Assembly: GCA_026874595.1 (NCBI GenBank)
Contig: CM049310.1
Location: 7,440,001 to 7,504,000, forward strand
Direction: 5' to 3'
Origin: Sipunculus nudus
Taxonomy: Eukaryota; Annelida; Sipuncula; Golfingiida; Sipunculidae
DNA length: 64,000 nt
This document shows positions 39,363 through 49,993 of the stretch, piece by piece. Both the position numbers and the translations under genes were made by a program. The notes beneath the pieces were generated by a model that was given only the letters and a program-made list of their open reading frames with translations, did no database searches and was not told the origin of the DNA. Each line of letters starts with the position of its first letter. Position 1 is the first letter of the stretch.

Positions 39363-39373
39363 TGGCGACGAAG
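39363..39373 (+). other. LTR-1 primer-binding site
   Basis: TGGCGACGAAG, two bases after the LTR. The same 11 bases prime LTR-2. Their complement resembles the 3' end of a serine tRNA (GCU type) ending in CGCCA. The tRNA assignment is from general knowledge and unverified for this organism. Confidence 0.7.
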
Positions 39374-41154
39374 ATAAATATTTTTGTCAAATTTTGACAA
39401 AATTGAAGCGGGCCCCGCGACAATACCTCCATTGTCGCCCGCCTTGTCCGCAACGTATTGGTTGCGTTTTCAGCTGTGCATGCAACCCCGCTCTGCAGCC
39501 GTTGTACAGGCAGAATTATATGTCCAAGCGACCCATAACTTCTTCAAACAATATCTAGATATAACCTTTCTTTCGGCCACTCAGTATCTCTTTTTAATTT
39601 ATTACTGTGCCTTGTTAAACCTGAAGAAAACAGATTGCCTGCTGATCACGTGATCAGAGTGAGCGGCACACGTGGATGAACGATCGGTCTTTCTGGGACC
39701 AACCCTACCTGTTGTCAACAATTTAAATAGTTTCAAAATTCCCTCCTCAAGCAAAAATTTAATTACTTTATTAAATTAACCCTTCTTTTGTCAATTCTAC
39801 CTATTATCTTGCTAATAGCCAGTATTCTGCCAGGACATCTGCTGTAAAACTAGTTCTGCATCCAGTGACACTGAAATCACTGACACCAATAATTTCATTG
39901 AACTCAATTACAGTTTGTTCATTGTCAGTGATATTTGCACTGACATATACTTGCAGTGAAAATAATCCACTGCATTTGGCTTTCATTGTCAGTGATATTT
40001 GCACTGACATATACTTGCAGTGAAAATAATTCACTGCATTTGGCTTTCACTGTCAGTGATATTTGCACTGACATATACTTGGAGTTAAGATACTTTACTG
40101 CAATACACATTCACTGTCAGTGGTCGATTCACTGCCATTTACTTACAGTGACCAGATCTCACTGTAAGTAGCTACACTTGTAAGTGCTATATATTTAAGC
40201 GAGTTGCTCAGACTTTCAACTAGTGGATCTGTGCAGCTAATAGTTCATATTTAAGCTGTGTTTATTACTGTTCCCTTGCTACACCACACCTTGTCACAAC
40301 TAATCCAGAAAAACAAGTTACAGTAATATTATAATAGTACAGCATTGTCTCATGACTTAAGCATCCAGGTATTTCCCTGCCAGTTTCATTACTTTCAGTT
40401 ATAAACTTAATACACTTATCATTGAGAGTTGCCAGTTGCTGTAACCTTAAGTGATTGACTTACTACCTTGATTACTAAGCACATTTCTATTGACATTATT
40501 TTGGGAGCTTGCAGTGTCCTTGTAGTTTGTACTACATTAAAGATCCCCTGGCTGTCAATGAGCTGCTCACTGAGCCAAACTCAAACATACTGATATATAT
40601 ATTGTGCCCCTTAGCCTTTTTAGTGCAGGTCACTTATTTTGGCACTATTTTTTTGGAAGTATCTAATACTTAGGGCTCAGCTTAAGTCATTTTGCCTTAT
40701 TGACTAATCCCCTTAGCCCTTCAGTATATTAGCTTTTTGCAGTTTTCTGCATAAGTTTTCTCTTTCATTAAACTTTGAGCCTGCATTTATTTGTTTATTT
40801 CTAAGTCACCTCTGTCTGTTATATCTAAACTGTGCTCATGTCATTACAGTATATAATCTCATTGTTCATATGGCTTGGTGCTTAAGCTTATCAGTTGCAT
40901 ATCTTTTATAAATGTCCCATATATGCGTGAACAGTTGGTACAGCTGAAAACTTCACCTGTCCCAGCTCACTAAGCTACTAACTTTATATTATTTCAATTT
41001 CATATTCGGCTTATTAAACCAGTTATTTACAGTTTCTAGTAAGCCCTGCTCTTTGTTTACTTTCTTCACCTTGCATTAAAAAATAAAGGGGGCGAGTGAA
41101 GGAAGGAAGCAGGAGTGATTGCTATAGCCTGTTGTACTCACTTATTGTTAAAGA
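39374..41154 (+). other. LTR-1 untranslated leader
   Basis: About 1.8 kb without a supported gene. It contains the palindrome CTGATCACGTGATCAG (39642-39657) and a 64-bp tandem repeat (39912-40095). Otherwise it is AT-rich. Such long leaders usually hold packaging and dimerisation signals. Confidence 0.6.
39912..40095 (+). repeat. 64-bp tandem repeat with CAGTG/CACTG pairs
   Basis: Nearly three copies with period 64 (starts near 39921, 39985 and 40049). Each has 'gtcagtgatatttgcactga' and a second CAGTG...CACTG pair, so each unit can fold into small hairpins. Further CAGTG/CACTG words continue to about 40165. Confidence 0.88.
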
Positions 41155-41958
41155 ATGGCTAGTCATAAGCGATTAGATGTTTGTAAGGCTTCAGCCAGGC
41201 AGATGGCCGAACATCTGCCTGATATACTTACTAAAGACTCTGCCAAAGAGATCATCCTGCTAAGAGATGAAAACCCAGATTTTGGTCCAGACGATCTTGA
41301 AGGTGTGACTGGTGTCTTGGCCACAACATGGCTCCAGCTCGTTCAAGAGGGGAGACTGCATTTCTCAAATACAGAACAAAGATCTGACGTCCAAGAGGAC
41401 GACAGTGCTCCAGCAGATGTGGACATAAATGGGAAAGCCCAAAGTGATCCAGATATCGGTCAGCTGTTACGAGCCCATCCCAAACAAGGAGTGTATAGGG
41501 GGAATGTTACAAAAAACAGAAGTAAACCCAGAGGCTCTGACAGTACCTCAAACACCATACAGGATATAGCTGATACGTTTCCATCATCTGCCATATTGGC
41601 ACCAAATGCACCTTACCGACGTAGACAGGTGGGCTCAGTCAGCGCAGCATCAAATTCAACGATGGGCTACTCATGCCACTCAGACGACCAGGGCAACCAG
41701 CTCACTATCCATGAGGTCCCCAGCCAATCTCCCCATCGTGAACCTCCTCCTAGGAGGCCAAGAGTGTCATTAGTCACAAGTCGCTCAGCATCAAGAAACC
41801 GCAACCCAAGCCAACATCTGGATGCAGGCCCTTGTCATGATCAAGAACCATATTATCATAGCTATGATGTGCCCCCCATCTCAGGTGCAACGGAGACCAG
41901 ACAGGGGCAATCTGCATGTTCGAGACAGGGAACCAGCTTCCTGCGAGATGAGACATAG
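41155..41958 (+). CDS. LTR-1 upstream gag frame (267 codons)
   Basis: An ATG-initiated frame starting MASHKRLDVCKASARQM. It is polar, with a likely helical first 70 residues and a disordered Ser/Arg/Pro-rich remainder. It is the first frame after the leader and runs into the next gag frame with a 137-base overlap, one base out of step. Either it is the N-terminal part of one Gag separated by an indel between about 41820 and 41955, or a separate protein. Location suggests a Gag N-terminal (matrix-like) region; I recognise no domain. Confidence 0.6.
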   Translation: MASHKRLDVCKASARQMAEHLPDILTKDSAKEIILLRDENPDFGPDDLEGVTGVLATTWLQLVQEGRLHFSNTEQRSDVQEDDSAPADVDINGKAQSDPDIGQLLRAHPKQGVYRGNVTKNRSKPRGSDSTSNTIQDIADTFPSSAILAPNAPYRRRQVGSVSAASNSTMGYSCHSDDQGNQLTIHEVPSQSPHREPPPRRPRVSLVTSRSASRNRNPSQHLDAGPCHDQEPYYHSYDVPPISGATETRQGQSACSRQGTSFLRDET

Positions 41959-43198
41959 TCACGAAACCATGAGACACTCAAGGTCTGGGCAATCAAGGGA
42001 GCATATACCAAGGCGTCATGTGGAATATCTCCCTGTAGAGGATCACAGGCCTAGGGGTTGCAAACAATCAGGAAGACGACGGAGGGATCATGGAAACTCG
42101 AGCACGTCAGAAAGTTCAGATAGCTCAAGTGATCGTGAGTACAGATGTCTGAAGAGAAAGCACACTAAGCACCGCCATCATAGCTCCAGTTCAGATAGCT
42201 CAGAGGAGAGACATGGTGGTCATCACAGGGCCCACACAGGTCGCTCTGGCAGCCCCCAGGCGCCAAAGTTAATAACCTTCTCTGGCGGCGAGAACACCAA
42301 CTGGGACAGCTTTATTTACCAGTTCAGCAGGTATGCAGAACGGTATGGATGGTCCAGTCGTAAACGTGCAGAACGCCTTCTAGACTGCCTTTCGGGTAAA
42401 GCACTAGACTATGTGAGGGAACTTAGGCTGGACTCGGATTACCGAACCTTGACCCGCAAGCTAAGCAAGCGTTTTGGAATTAGTGAGGCGCCCATCACGG
42501 TTCGTAGGGAGTTGCAGTATTTGAAACAGGAGGAGAGACAAACGTTAGAGGAGTTTGGCCAGAAGGTCCTATTTCAAGTCATGAACGGCTTCCCCGGAGC
42601 AAAAGAATCCACTGTGGAGCAAATAGCGGTCGAGTACTTCCTGAAAGGTTGCCTCGACAAAAAGGCAGCAGCCACAGCTATGTGCAGAAACCCAACAAAG
42701 GTACACAAAGCGGTGCAATATGTGAAAGATGCTGCTAACAACTATAAGGCAATTTATGGCAAGTCATCACTGCCAGTCCGCAGGGTAAGTTTCCAGAGTC
42801 ATCCAGACTCGGAGGAGACCAGCCATTCAGTCAGGGCCACGAGTGTTAGGGATGCTCCCAACTTTGAGTCTGCTAGACTCTGTGAATCAACAGGCAGTTC
42901 TGGATTTGAGATGAGAATGAATGATCAAAAGGAAAAAATGAACGAGCAATTCAATGAAAGGATGAGCCGTCTAGAAGCTATGCTCCAAAAGTTGATAGAA
43001 CCATCAAGGTCAAGATCTAGGTCACCAAGTTACAGTCGTTCACCCCAGAGACCTGAAGAAGCAGTTTGCTTTAAATGCCACCAAAAGGGCAATTTCAAAC
43101 AAGATTGCCTGAGTAAATCACAGACAGGCCAGGAAACGGCACAGGGTTTAAATGCAAAAGGGTTGGGTCCACTGGCCAAGACTCATCCCGACTCCTAA
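41822..43198 (+). CDS. LTR-1 gag: capsid and nucleocapsid frame
   Basis: 458 codons if read from ATG at 41822. A basic Ser/Arg-rich segment is followed by a capsid-like domain ('PQAPKLITFSGGENTNWDSF', 'LERL..LSGKA' region, 'FGQKVLFQV'), an SR-rich linker, and one zinc knuckle at about 43068-43109. In the knuckle the Cys residues are spaced as in C-x2-C-x4-H-x4-C, but the His is replaced by Asn (CFKCHQKGNFKQDC). The stop is TAA at 43196. The pol frame lies at -1 relative to this frame and overlaps it from 43117. Confidence 0.8.
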   Translation: MQALVMIKNHIIIAMMCPPSQVQRRPDRGNLHVRDREPASCEMRHSHETMRHSRSGQSREHIPRRHVEYLPVEDHRPRGCKQSGRRRRDHGNSSTSESSDSSSDREYRCLKRKHTKHRHHSSSSDSSEERHGGHHRAHTGRSGSPQAPKLITFSGGENTNWDSFIYQFSRYAERYGWSSRKRAERLLDCLSGKALDYVRELRLDSDYRTLTRKLSKRFGISEAPITVRRELQYLKQEERQTLEEFGQKVLFQVMNGFPGAKESTVEQIAVEYFLKGCLDKKAAATAMCRNPTKVHKAVQYVKDAANNYKAIYGKSSLPVRRVSFQSHPDSEETSHSVRATSVRDAPNFESARLCESTGSSGFEMRMNDQKEKMNEQFNERMSRLEAMLQKLIEPSRSRSRSPSYSRSPQRPEEAVCFKCHQKGNFKQDCLSKSQTGQETAQGLNAKGLGPLAKTHPDS

Positions 43199-46038
43199 AT
43201 GGCCATCTGGAAGCCAAGGAAAATGTAATCGAGCCCAGCCTTGCACCTGGGGTTTACGGGCAATTAAAGAAAGATCAAGACCTGGTGACCATTGAAGCAA
43301 ATGGGACTTTTGGTAGAGGGCAATCACTGGTGGTGCCCGTTGAGTTAAATGGAATAAGAGCAAATGCAACAGTAGCCAGTGCCGCACAGGTGTCCATTAT
43401 GAGCAAAGACCAGTTTGAGCAGATACCGGCCGGCGAACTCATCAATACAAACCGAGTAAACCTGAAAAGTATTGAAAAAGATGCTAGTCTTATCCCAAAT
43501 GTCAAAGTCCATGGCAGAACACTCAAACTTGGGGACAAGCAGTATGAATGGCAGTGGTATGTAGCAGACATAACAGACCTGCTGCACGTAGAATTCCTGA
43601 TAGTCAAGAAGTGTTCCATGAACTTTGCCACCAACACTAAATTCATGCCAGAAAAAACAGTACTAGCATCTCTTAATCAAACTTACAATGGACAGCTGTG
43701 CCCAGTATATGTGGTGACCACTGGAAGAAGGCATATCATACCGCCTAACACGGTTTCTCGAATCAAGATGACAGTACTAGGTGCAATGAATGGCCTTGAA
43801 TTCATCATGGAACCCCTCGGCAGAAACTTGAAAGGACTCCTTGTGTCAACCGCTTACACCAGAGAAGACGGGTTCCTCAGTTTGATAAACTACTCTGACC
43901 ATCATGTGACACTGGAAGCTGGGGTCAGTATTGGCACTGCCTTAGAGATTGAAGAAACAATTGTCCCACAAGATCAGAACAATGGGGATTGGGACAAGGG
44001 TGGTGGTGAGGCTTGTTCGGAATCGGCCTTGCTGGTCTGGGCAAGCGAACCACCATTCAGCACTTACCCGGTCCAAACAGCTTCACTGACGGATACAGGG
44101 GGCTCAAGTGTTGAGAAAACAAAAGTGTTGGGCTGCTTCGTCCTATCACCACAACAAAGAAGGTACTGCACCATGAGGAAGGAGCTCCTTGCAATTATGA
44201 GATTCTGCCGGCACTTTAGTCACTATGTTTTGGGAAGAAGGTTCGTTGTCAGGACAGATCATAATTGCCTAGCTTGGCTCGTGCCATTAAGATACATCAA
44301 GGAACAGTTAACCAAACGGATTGAGGAGCTGGCAAAGTTTGTAATTATGCAACGGCCAGGCGTGATACATCAGAACGAAGGTGCGGTTTCCCGTTTGCAA
44401 GATCTATTGGACAGGTGCAATTGTTATCAAGCTGGCTGCGATGGAGAACACCTTCCTTGCAGAGGCACCCGGAACTGCACCATGGCTCATTACCTGTGGG
44501 AGAGTTTCCACAATGATGTCGATGGCGTGTTGCCATTGGGGGTGAGGCAGCTCGATGCCTGCATCTCAGACAGCCCGGATTCCCAGTTTCAGGCAGCCAA
44601 GCCGCCGGGTTGGGACTCGGCAGTTTGCGGTGCAGGTGATTGGTTTGCCTCGCCTGGTAAGCACATTGTACTTGCCATGACAGTCCAGCAATGTGAGGAA
44701 AGTTCTCAACCATCCCATCTGGTGCAGGATTACCCTTCAACTGAACTTGCTGAGTTACAGGAACAGGACCCGGACATCGGTTCAGTGATATTATGGTTGT
44801 CATCTGAAGACTACAATGAAATGCCGACGCAGGCAGACTTCAATCTGAACAGCCAGGCGACTAAGTGGCTGTGGTTCCTCAAGTCACAGCTGTTGCTTAA
44901 GGATCCAGCGCTGAACTACAAGTTAGAAGATACAGCTGGCTCTTGGGCATACCTTGTTGTTTCTCGGTCACTGCAAGCAGAAGTTTTGAGCATTTGCTAC
45001 GGTAGTAAAGCTGCAGCACACATTGGCTTTGAGGAATCGCTCACAAGACTGAAATGTTCTTTCATTTGGTACCAGATGAGTCAAGATTGTAAGTTACACT
45101 GCCAGATGTGTGACTTGTGCCACAAGAATAAGAAGGCCACGAAAAGACCTAGTCACACTGGTTATCCAATGGAGAGAGTACATTTAGATGTGTTAGTCTC
45201 TTTCACTGATAGTCAGACAGGAAACAAATACGTGGTTATGATGATTGACCTGTTCTTCAAGCTGGTTGAGTGTGCTGCAGTGCCAGAGCAATCCGCTTCA
45301 ACCAGCGTCACCAAGTTCCTGGAGCATTTTGTCAGCACGTTTGGATGTCCTAAATATGTGCACACTTACCAGGGCACCAATTTTGGATCACAGATATTCT
45401 CATCTCTGTGCAGGTTGCTGGATATAGCCCGTACTAGGAGGACACCGTACCACCCAAGCTCTAACGGCCAGGTCGAAAGGCGAAATAGGACGCTCCTCCA
45501 AATGATACGTTGTCTGATCGATGGGAACGTTAAACATTGGGAGCGTGATCTTCTAATGATAGCTATGGCTTCGCACTCGATGGTGAACAGTTCAACCGGT
45601 TTCTCGGTAAACCAGGTCATTTTAGGGAGAGAAGTAGTCCAACCAGATGATCTTATATTTGGCACAGCACCTGGTGGAACCAAAGACTCGCAGGCGTGTA
45701 GCATAAACCAGTGGGTCAAAGACCTTAGGGACAGGCAAATCAAGATCCATGAACAGGTCAGGCAAAATCTGAAGACGATACAAGCCTATCAGAAGAGGCA
45801 CTATGATCTTAAGTCGCGTGAGAGAGTGTTTGAACCTGGTGAGCTGTTTTATGAGTTACATAAAACCACCAAGAAGGGGCACCAGCCCAAAACTACAGCC
45901 AGTATACAAGGACCCTACTTGATGATCGTCAGCAGGCATCCCCTCTATAGTGTGAAGACTAGGAAACGCGACTGTTTCATACACTACAATAACTTGAAGG
46001 CTTGTCCTACAGAGCATCTGCCATTTTGGCTTCGCTGA
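43117..46038 (+). pseudogene. LTR-1 pol: open but catalytically stripped polyprotein
   Basis: One uninterrupted frame of about 970 codons, open from 43117 and read by -1 shift from gag. The protease-like segment has Ala-Ser-Ala (43375-43383) where Asp-Thr-Gly is expected. Reverse transcriptase fingers and palm are missing: the frame passes around 43990-44150 straight to the end of RNase H ('MRKELLAIMRF', 'RTDHNCLAWLV'). The integrase keeps the Cys-x2-Cys half of its zinc finger and the first catalytic Asp ('HLDVLVSF'). A Tyr stands at the second catalytic position (TAC at 45367), while the Glu is kept ('NGQVERRNRTL'). It therefore cannot act alone as an enzyme, although no stop or frameshift interrupts it. 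Confidence 0.85.
43144..43205 (+). promoter_or_regulatory. Candidate -1 ribosomal frameshift signal of LTR-1
   Basis: G GGT TTA (43144-43150) in gag phase fits the X XXY YYZ slippery rule. After a 9-base spacer, GGGTTGGG (43160-43167) can pair with CCCGACTC (43187-43194; 8 bp with two G-U pairs). The loop word TGGCCA (43173-43178) can pair with TGGCCA at 43200-43205, giving an H-type pseudoknot. The pol frame is exactly -1 to gag here. Use in the cell is inference. Confidence 0.6.
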
Positions 46039-47008
46039 ACCAGGAACCAGTACTTCATGGAGCAAAACCCTGAGCAAGAAGATACCAGCGATAGACACTG
46101 TGAAGCAGACAGTGATTCTCCAGTCACAGGAAACCTATATTCGAAACCAGATCCAGAGGAATCAGACCTTTAGGGAAGCGGACCCTCTGCTCAAGAAGGT
46201 TCTGATGCCTCTGAGGCAGCTATAGGGACGCCAGACTCTGAAGTGGAACGCTCTCAGGTGGTAGCTGAGAGAGAAAAAGGTGTCCATGACAGTGAAACTC
46301 AGAATCAGGCTCTGCAACTTTGGGGAAAAGGACCATTGCACCACCCGCAGAGGCCGCAGGGTCCAGAGTCCGAGGCACCTCAAGATTTTGCTAAATAAGC
46401 GCTTAGATATGTTACGTATTAGATAAGTTAACTAACATAGTTAAGAGACTTCATCTGCAGTGGAGATACAACGAATGGTTTTTGGTCCCTTGCAGATGAA
46501 TCTTGCACAGGAACACAAATTTGTTACGGATTATGAGGAGTGTGACTATGAGGAGTGCACTGAATCTCCACAGCCCCCTCTTAATCTTAGTAATGCATCC
46601 AGCTGCATGGTGCCTTAGTAATGTTTGTAATGGTTGGATGTGAAGCGGCCTGGTTCTGCTCTCATCCATGCATGATTCAGTTTACTTTGTTCGTTAAGTA
46701 CTGAGGTATACAATATCACTCGACAGTGTGAGGGCTGGGAATCAGGATAAATGAATATGAGGCGGCCCTGTCCTGCCTGTGTTCATGATGGACACCAGCT
46801 CGCATATTGTCAGGGAAGTAGGGCCTGAAGACAATTTTAATATGAAGCCTCGGTATTTTTTCGAAATGATAAGTATTCGTCTCAGTGTGTCGAGTAATTG
46901 AAGTTTGATTTGATATGTTTGTGCTGTCATATACTAGACTGAAGAGAAATAACCCTGATTACTGATGTGTTTAAAGACATTCTGCTACAGTCACACCAGC
47001 CAGTCTAT
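46039..47008 (+). other. LTR-1 3' untranslated segment
   Basis: 970 bp between the pol stop and the polypurine tract. A short acidic frame at about 46057-46173 follows pol but has no recognised domain. I see no envelope-like gene. Confidence 0.6.
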
Positions 47009-47022
47009 GGAAAGGGGAGGGA
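47009..47022 (+). other. LTR-1 polypurine tract
   Basis: GGAAAGGGGAGGGA directly abuts the 3' LTR and would prime plus-strand synthesis. Its last eight bases match the tract of LTR-2. Confidence 0.88.
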
Positions 47023-47253
47023 TGTAAGAGGAATGCACTCGCGCCGAAGTGCAGCCAGGCCGACCTGCCAGCGACCTTACCAAGGGCTGGGATGGAAACC
47101 GCGAAAAGGAGAGGTCACCTGCCGAGTTTCTGAGTCAGTATGCAAGCCAAGTGCGGTCAAGTCTTTAACGACGGATTTCAAGCTACTGACCCAGTGACAC
47201 GTGACTGAGGGTGAGTTGTCACCTTCATTTTGGTGTGAGCTTCACGCTGAAGT
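47023..47253 (+). repeat. LTR-1 3' LTR (231 bp, 5 bases short)
   Basis: Identical to the 5' LTR except for one C/T difference near 47088. It ends '...cacgctgaagt' and passes directly into 'gcggttttaatcgg', lacking the final TTACA. Confidence 0.9.
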
Positions 47254-47298
47254 GCGGTTTTAATCGGAAGTGCGGTTTTAAGTGGAGATTTAACGGTA

Positions 47299-49888
47299 TC
47301 AGGTCAATTATAATGATTTGCTTAAATGCAAGTCAAATATTTCAATGTAAAGGTATATTTCATAAATTATCTTGATCTCAAAACATTCAGCTGACTTTGG
47401 AATTATTTGAATATCAAAATATCAAGTGCCATCTGTATTGGTATAGGTCAACCGATGTTGATCCCACACAGACCTATTCTATTTTATATATGCGGTCAGA
47501 AATTCAACAAGCATGTGGAGGAATTTACCAATAAGCTAAGTTAAAACAGAATTTTTCTCAATCATGTTAGTTGTTGTTAGTAAGTATATTAAAAAGCTAC
47601 CAATTAGTCTGAGTTATGTCAAGTGACTGCGTAGTTGTAGGCCATGAGGGGTTGTCAGAAATGATGAAAATATTTGCATCCTCATAGAGCCTTAAAATGA
47701 GTTCCTCCCTGAAGGATGTAATGGCACTCTTACAGCCATTGTCTGTTGGTAGTAGACTCTCTAATGTTAGAGAGCCAAAATGGCGCTACATTTCTACTGA
47801 AGAAATATATGTTTTTTGGGGATGTTGGGCAAATTTGGTAAGCACCAAACCTTCTTGACCAGTAATTATTTTTACAGTCTGATCCAGGTAGTGCTCTCAT
47901 TGAAATAAGACAACTATTTTATTTGCTTTGCAATATAAGACTCCACTCATAATCAAGTTAATTTCCTTGTGAGCATCCCTTTCTGAATTAAGACATCACC
48001 AAATAGTAAAATGTGTACAAAGCTGTGTATTACAATACATTTTACCTATTACTGAAAACATTCTTTTTAATGGGGATCCAGTTCAATCCTTTAGGGTCAG
48101 GTAAATTTTCTGTCTTGTCAGACATCACTGTCTGGTAGAAAGTTTGTCAATTTTGAGCCCTGCATGATCTTCAATAATGTATGGGATAAACCATCACATG
48201 ACTAAGGTTAAAAGAAACATATTCTGGAGGTTTTAAGAAACTTAAGGCTGCAACCATGGTTAATAAACATAAATGGGTGAATTAGACAGGTCTTTGTAGG
48301 ATTATAACAGCCAGCATGACTGCCTGATACAGATATAATTACTCATATGAAGTCTGTAATCATGAAACTAATAAACAGATAAACATATCATTAGTCCTTT
48401 GTGAATTTAATGGTTTATTATGATAGAGCAGAATCAATAAACAGCCAGTGTAAGTTGGTGGAAATAAACATTATTGAAGAGGATTAGAGAACAATCTTTA
48501 TGATATGTCCCACATTTGACATGCATACTTTAGCATATTTAATTTCTCTTTTGAGGGTAAATGACCGAAAAATAACCAATTTAATTAACAGCACATTATT
48601 GCTGAATGTTATACAGAATTAAATCACACAGAAACCACTGAAATTATCATAAGATGTAAATATAGGTGCCACAAATTGCCAAATCATCCACAATCAAATA
48701 AACCTTCCTCACCAACTGATTTAAATGAATGATTTTGTTTTGTTTACAGTTATGTTACCATACAATGGTGAGTATCAGTCAGCTTCCCTCAAGCATGAAT
48801 ATAGCTCTAACTATATACATTACTATACCTATAAACATAACTAAAATTAAATATGTGTTAAAATTATTATATACAAAGAGCAATGGTGCTGAGTTCCATT
48901 GCCGAGCTGATAAATAAATGATATCTGATATACAGAATTCAGAAATACAATTACCTTTATGTGTTTATGAATGACAAGTGGAGTGATCAGATATGTTAAA
49001 TTAGAAAGTTTTATGAAAATGGTCATCCAGAGGAGTGGATGTGTTAAATGAGAAATTAACATGCAATAAGTTACTGTCATAGGTGAAAGTACTCCTTTGG
49101 TTCTCTCTCAATTTTCGCCATGATAAAATGTGTGGGAAATCTAGTTTCTTAAATTACCACCAGATGTCACAACTATATTGTTTGTATAATAACCTGTATA
49201 AATGGGCCAACCACAACTGAGAAAAGATTTGGACATGAACAAAATGTGCTATATGCTGACTGTTAACAGTTTTTTTAAACATTGTTTAGATTTATTAAAA
49301 GGACATTGCCTATTATCAAATACTGATGATCATCAAATCTCCTCATCGGCCAGGCATGACAGTCATTTGGAAATTACAATATAATCATATACGAATATAT
49401 ATATCACTATATATCTAATACTCATACCGTTTTGCACAATTAGGCTTAAACTTGATACAAATTCTACAGCCTAACCTAAAATGCTTAATATTTATTGATT
49501 TTTAGATAGAATCATTGATGAACCACCACATTCATTAGCAGTTGGTTATTTAGAATCCAAACATCCAATCAGCCTTTTATTGTTTGTGCACAATTTCAGT
49601 TTCACTGTCCTTGGTACCATTATTACTATAGTCAAACTTTTGTGAATACATATGTTTTATATTTATTTATTTAATCATATCAAAAAGGTGTAAATGTTTT
49701 TGCAAAGCATATTATGGTTTTCTTTTGTTAACTTTTTAAACACCAAACAAATATCTTATGTTAATATTGTATCACATTCTATCATAAAATGCATATTGGA
49801 ATAATTTTAACTAAAAGAGGTTTGATCAACCTTTGGTAGAACAAAATCTGCCATACAACACTAAAAAACACCTGACATTGAGACCCAC
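47299..49888 (-). other. Intron of host gene, no feature seen
   Basis: AT-rich single-copy DNA. Several short open frames occur on both strands without splice context or recognisable content. Confidence 0.55.
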
Positions 49889-49993
49889 CATCCATCTGAT
49901 CCAGCTGTTTCAAGATGTCTACACTAGGTGGCACTGGTGCAGCCTTAGCTTCCCCAATCCTGGCATACATAGAATTTCTCTGGGATCCGCCAC
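49889..49993 (-). CDS. Host gene, probable cassette exon (105 bp) with YARI motif
   Basis: On the minus strand a pyrimidine-rich stretch ending 'gtgacaag' precedes an open block that reads GGSQRNSMYARIGEAK, continues through 'APVPPSVDILKQLDQMD', and reaches a GTGGGT donor at 49888. Taken from 49993 to 49889 it is 105 bp, starts and ends in phase 1 like its neighbours, and can be included or skipped without a frame change. The Y-A-R-I motif repeats one in the last exon, which argues that it belongs to the same gene. The weak donor and short length leave some doubt about exact borders. Confidence 0.6.

Larger units (their letters stand above)
39125..47253 (+). mobile_element. LTR-1: Ty3/gypsy-type retrotransposon, catalytically defective
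   Basis: 8.1 kb with flanking LTRs, primer-binding site, long leader, gag, pol and a polypurine tract. The LTRs differ by one substitution over the 231 shared bases, so the insertion is young. The 3' LTR stops five bases short of the 5' LTR, and no target duplication is visible. Protease active-site residues are replaced, RT is absent and the integrase lacks one catalytic Asp, so this copy could move only with help from an autonomous relative. Confidence 0.9.
38265..47298. mobile_element. TA-flanked DNA transposon, host to nested LTR-1
   Basis: Terminal inverted repeats of 27 bp: 38265-38291 begins TACCGTAAAATCTCCACTTA, and 47272-47298 is its reverse complement with one mismatch. TA stands at both outer ends, as expected for Tc1/mariner/pogo-like insertions. 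Without the nested LTR element it would be about 0.9 kb, with 833 bp on the left arm and only 18 bp between LTR-1 and the right repeat. No transposase is recognised in the left arm; the 86-codon minus frame at 38998-38738 has no convincing domain. The superfamily is inference. Confidence 0.75.

Noticed and set aside
44345-44803. 152-codon minus frame and other minus frames over the LTR pol genes
   Set aside because: Antisense shadows of clear integrase and RNase H coding sequence.
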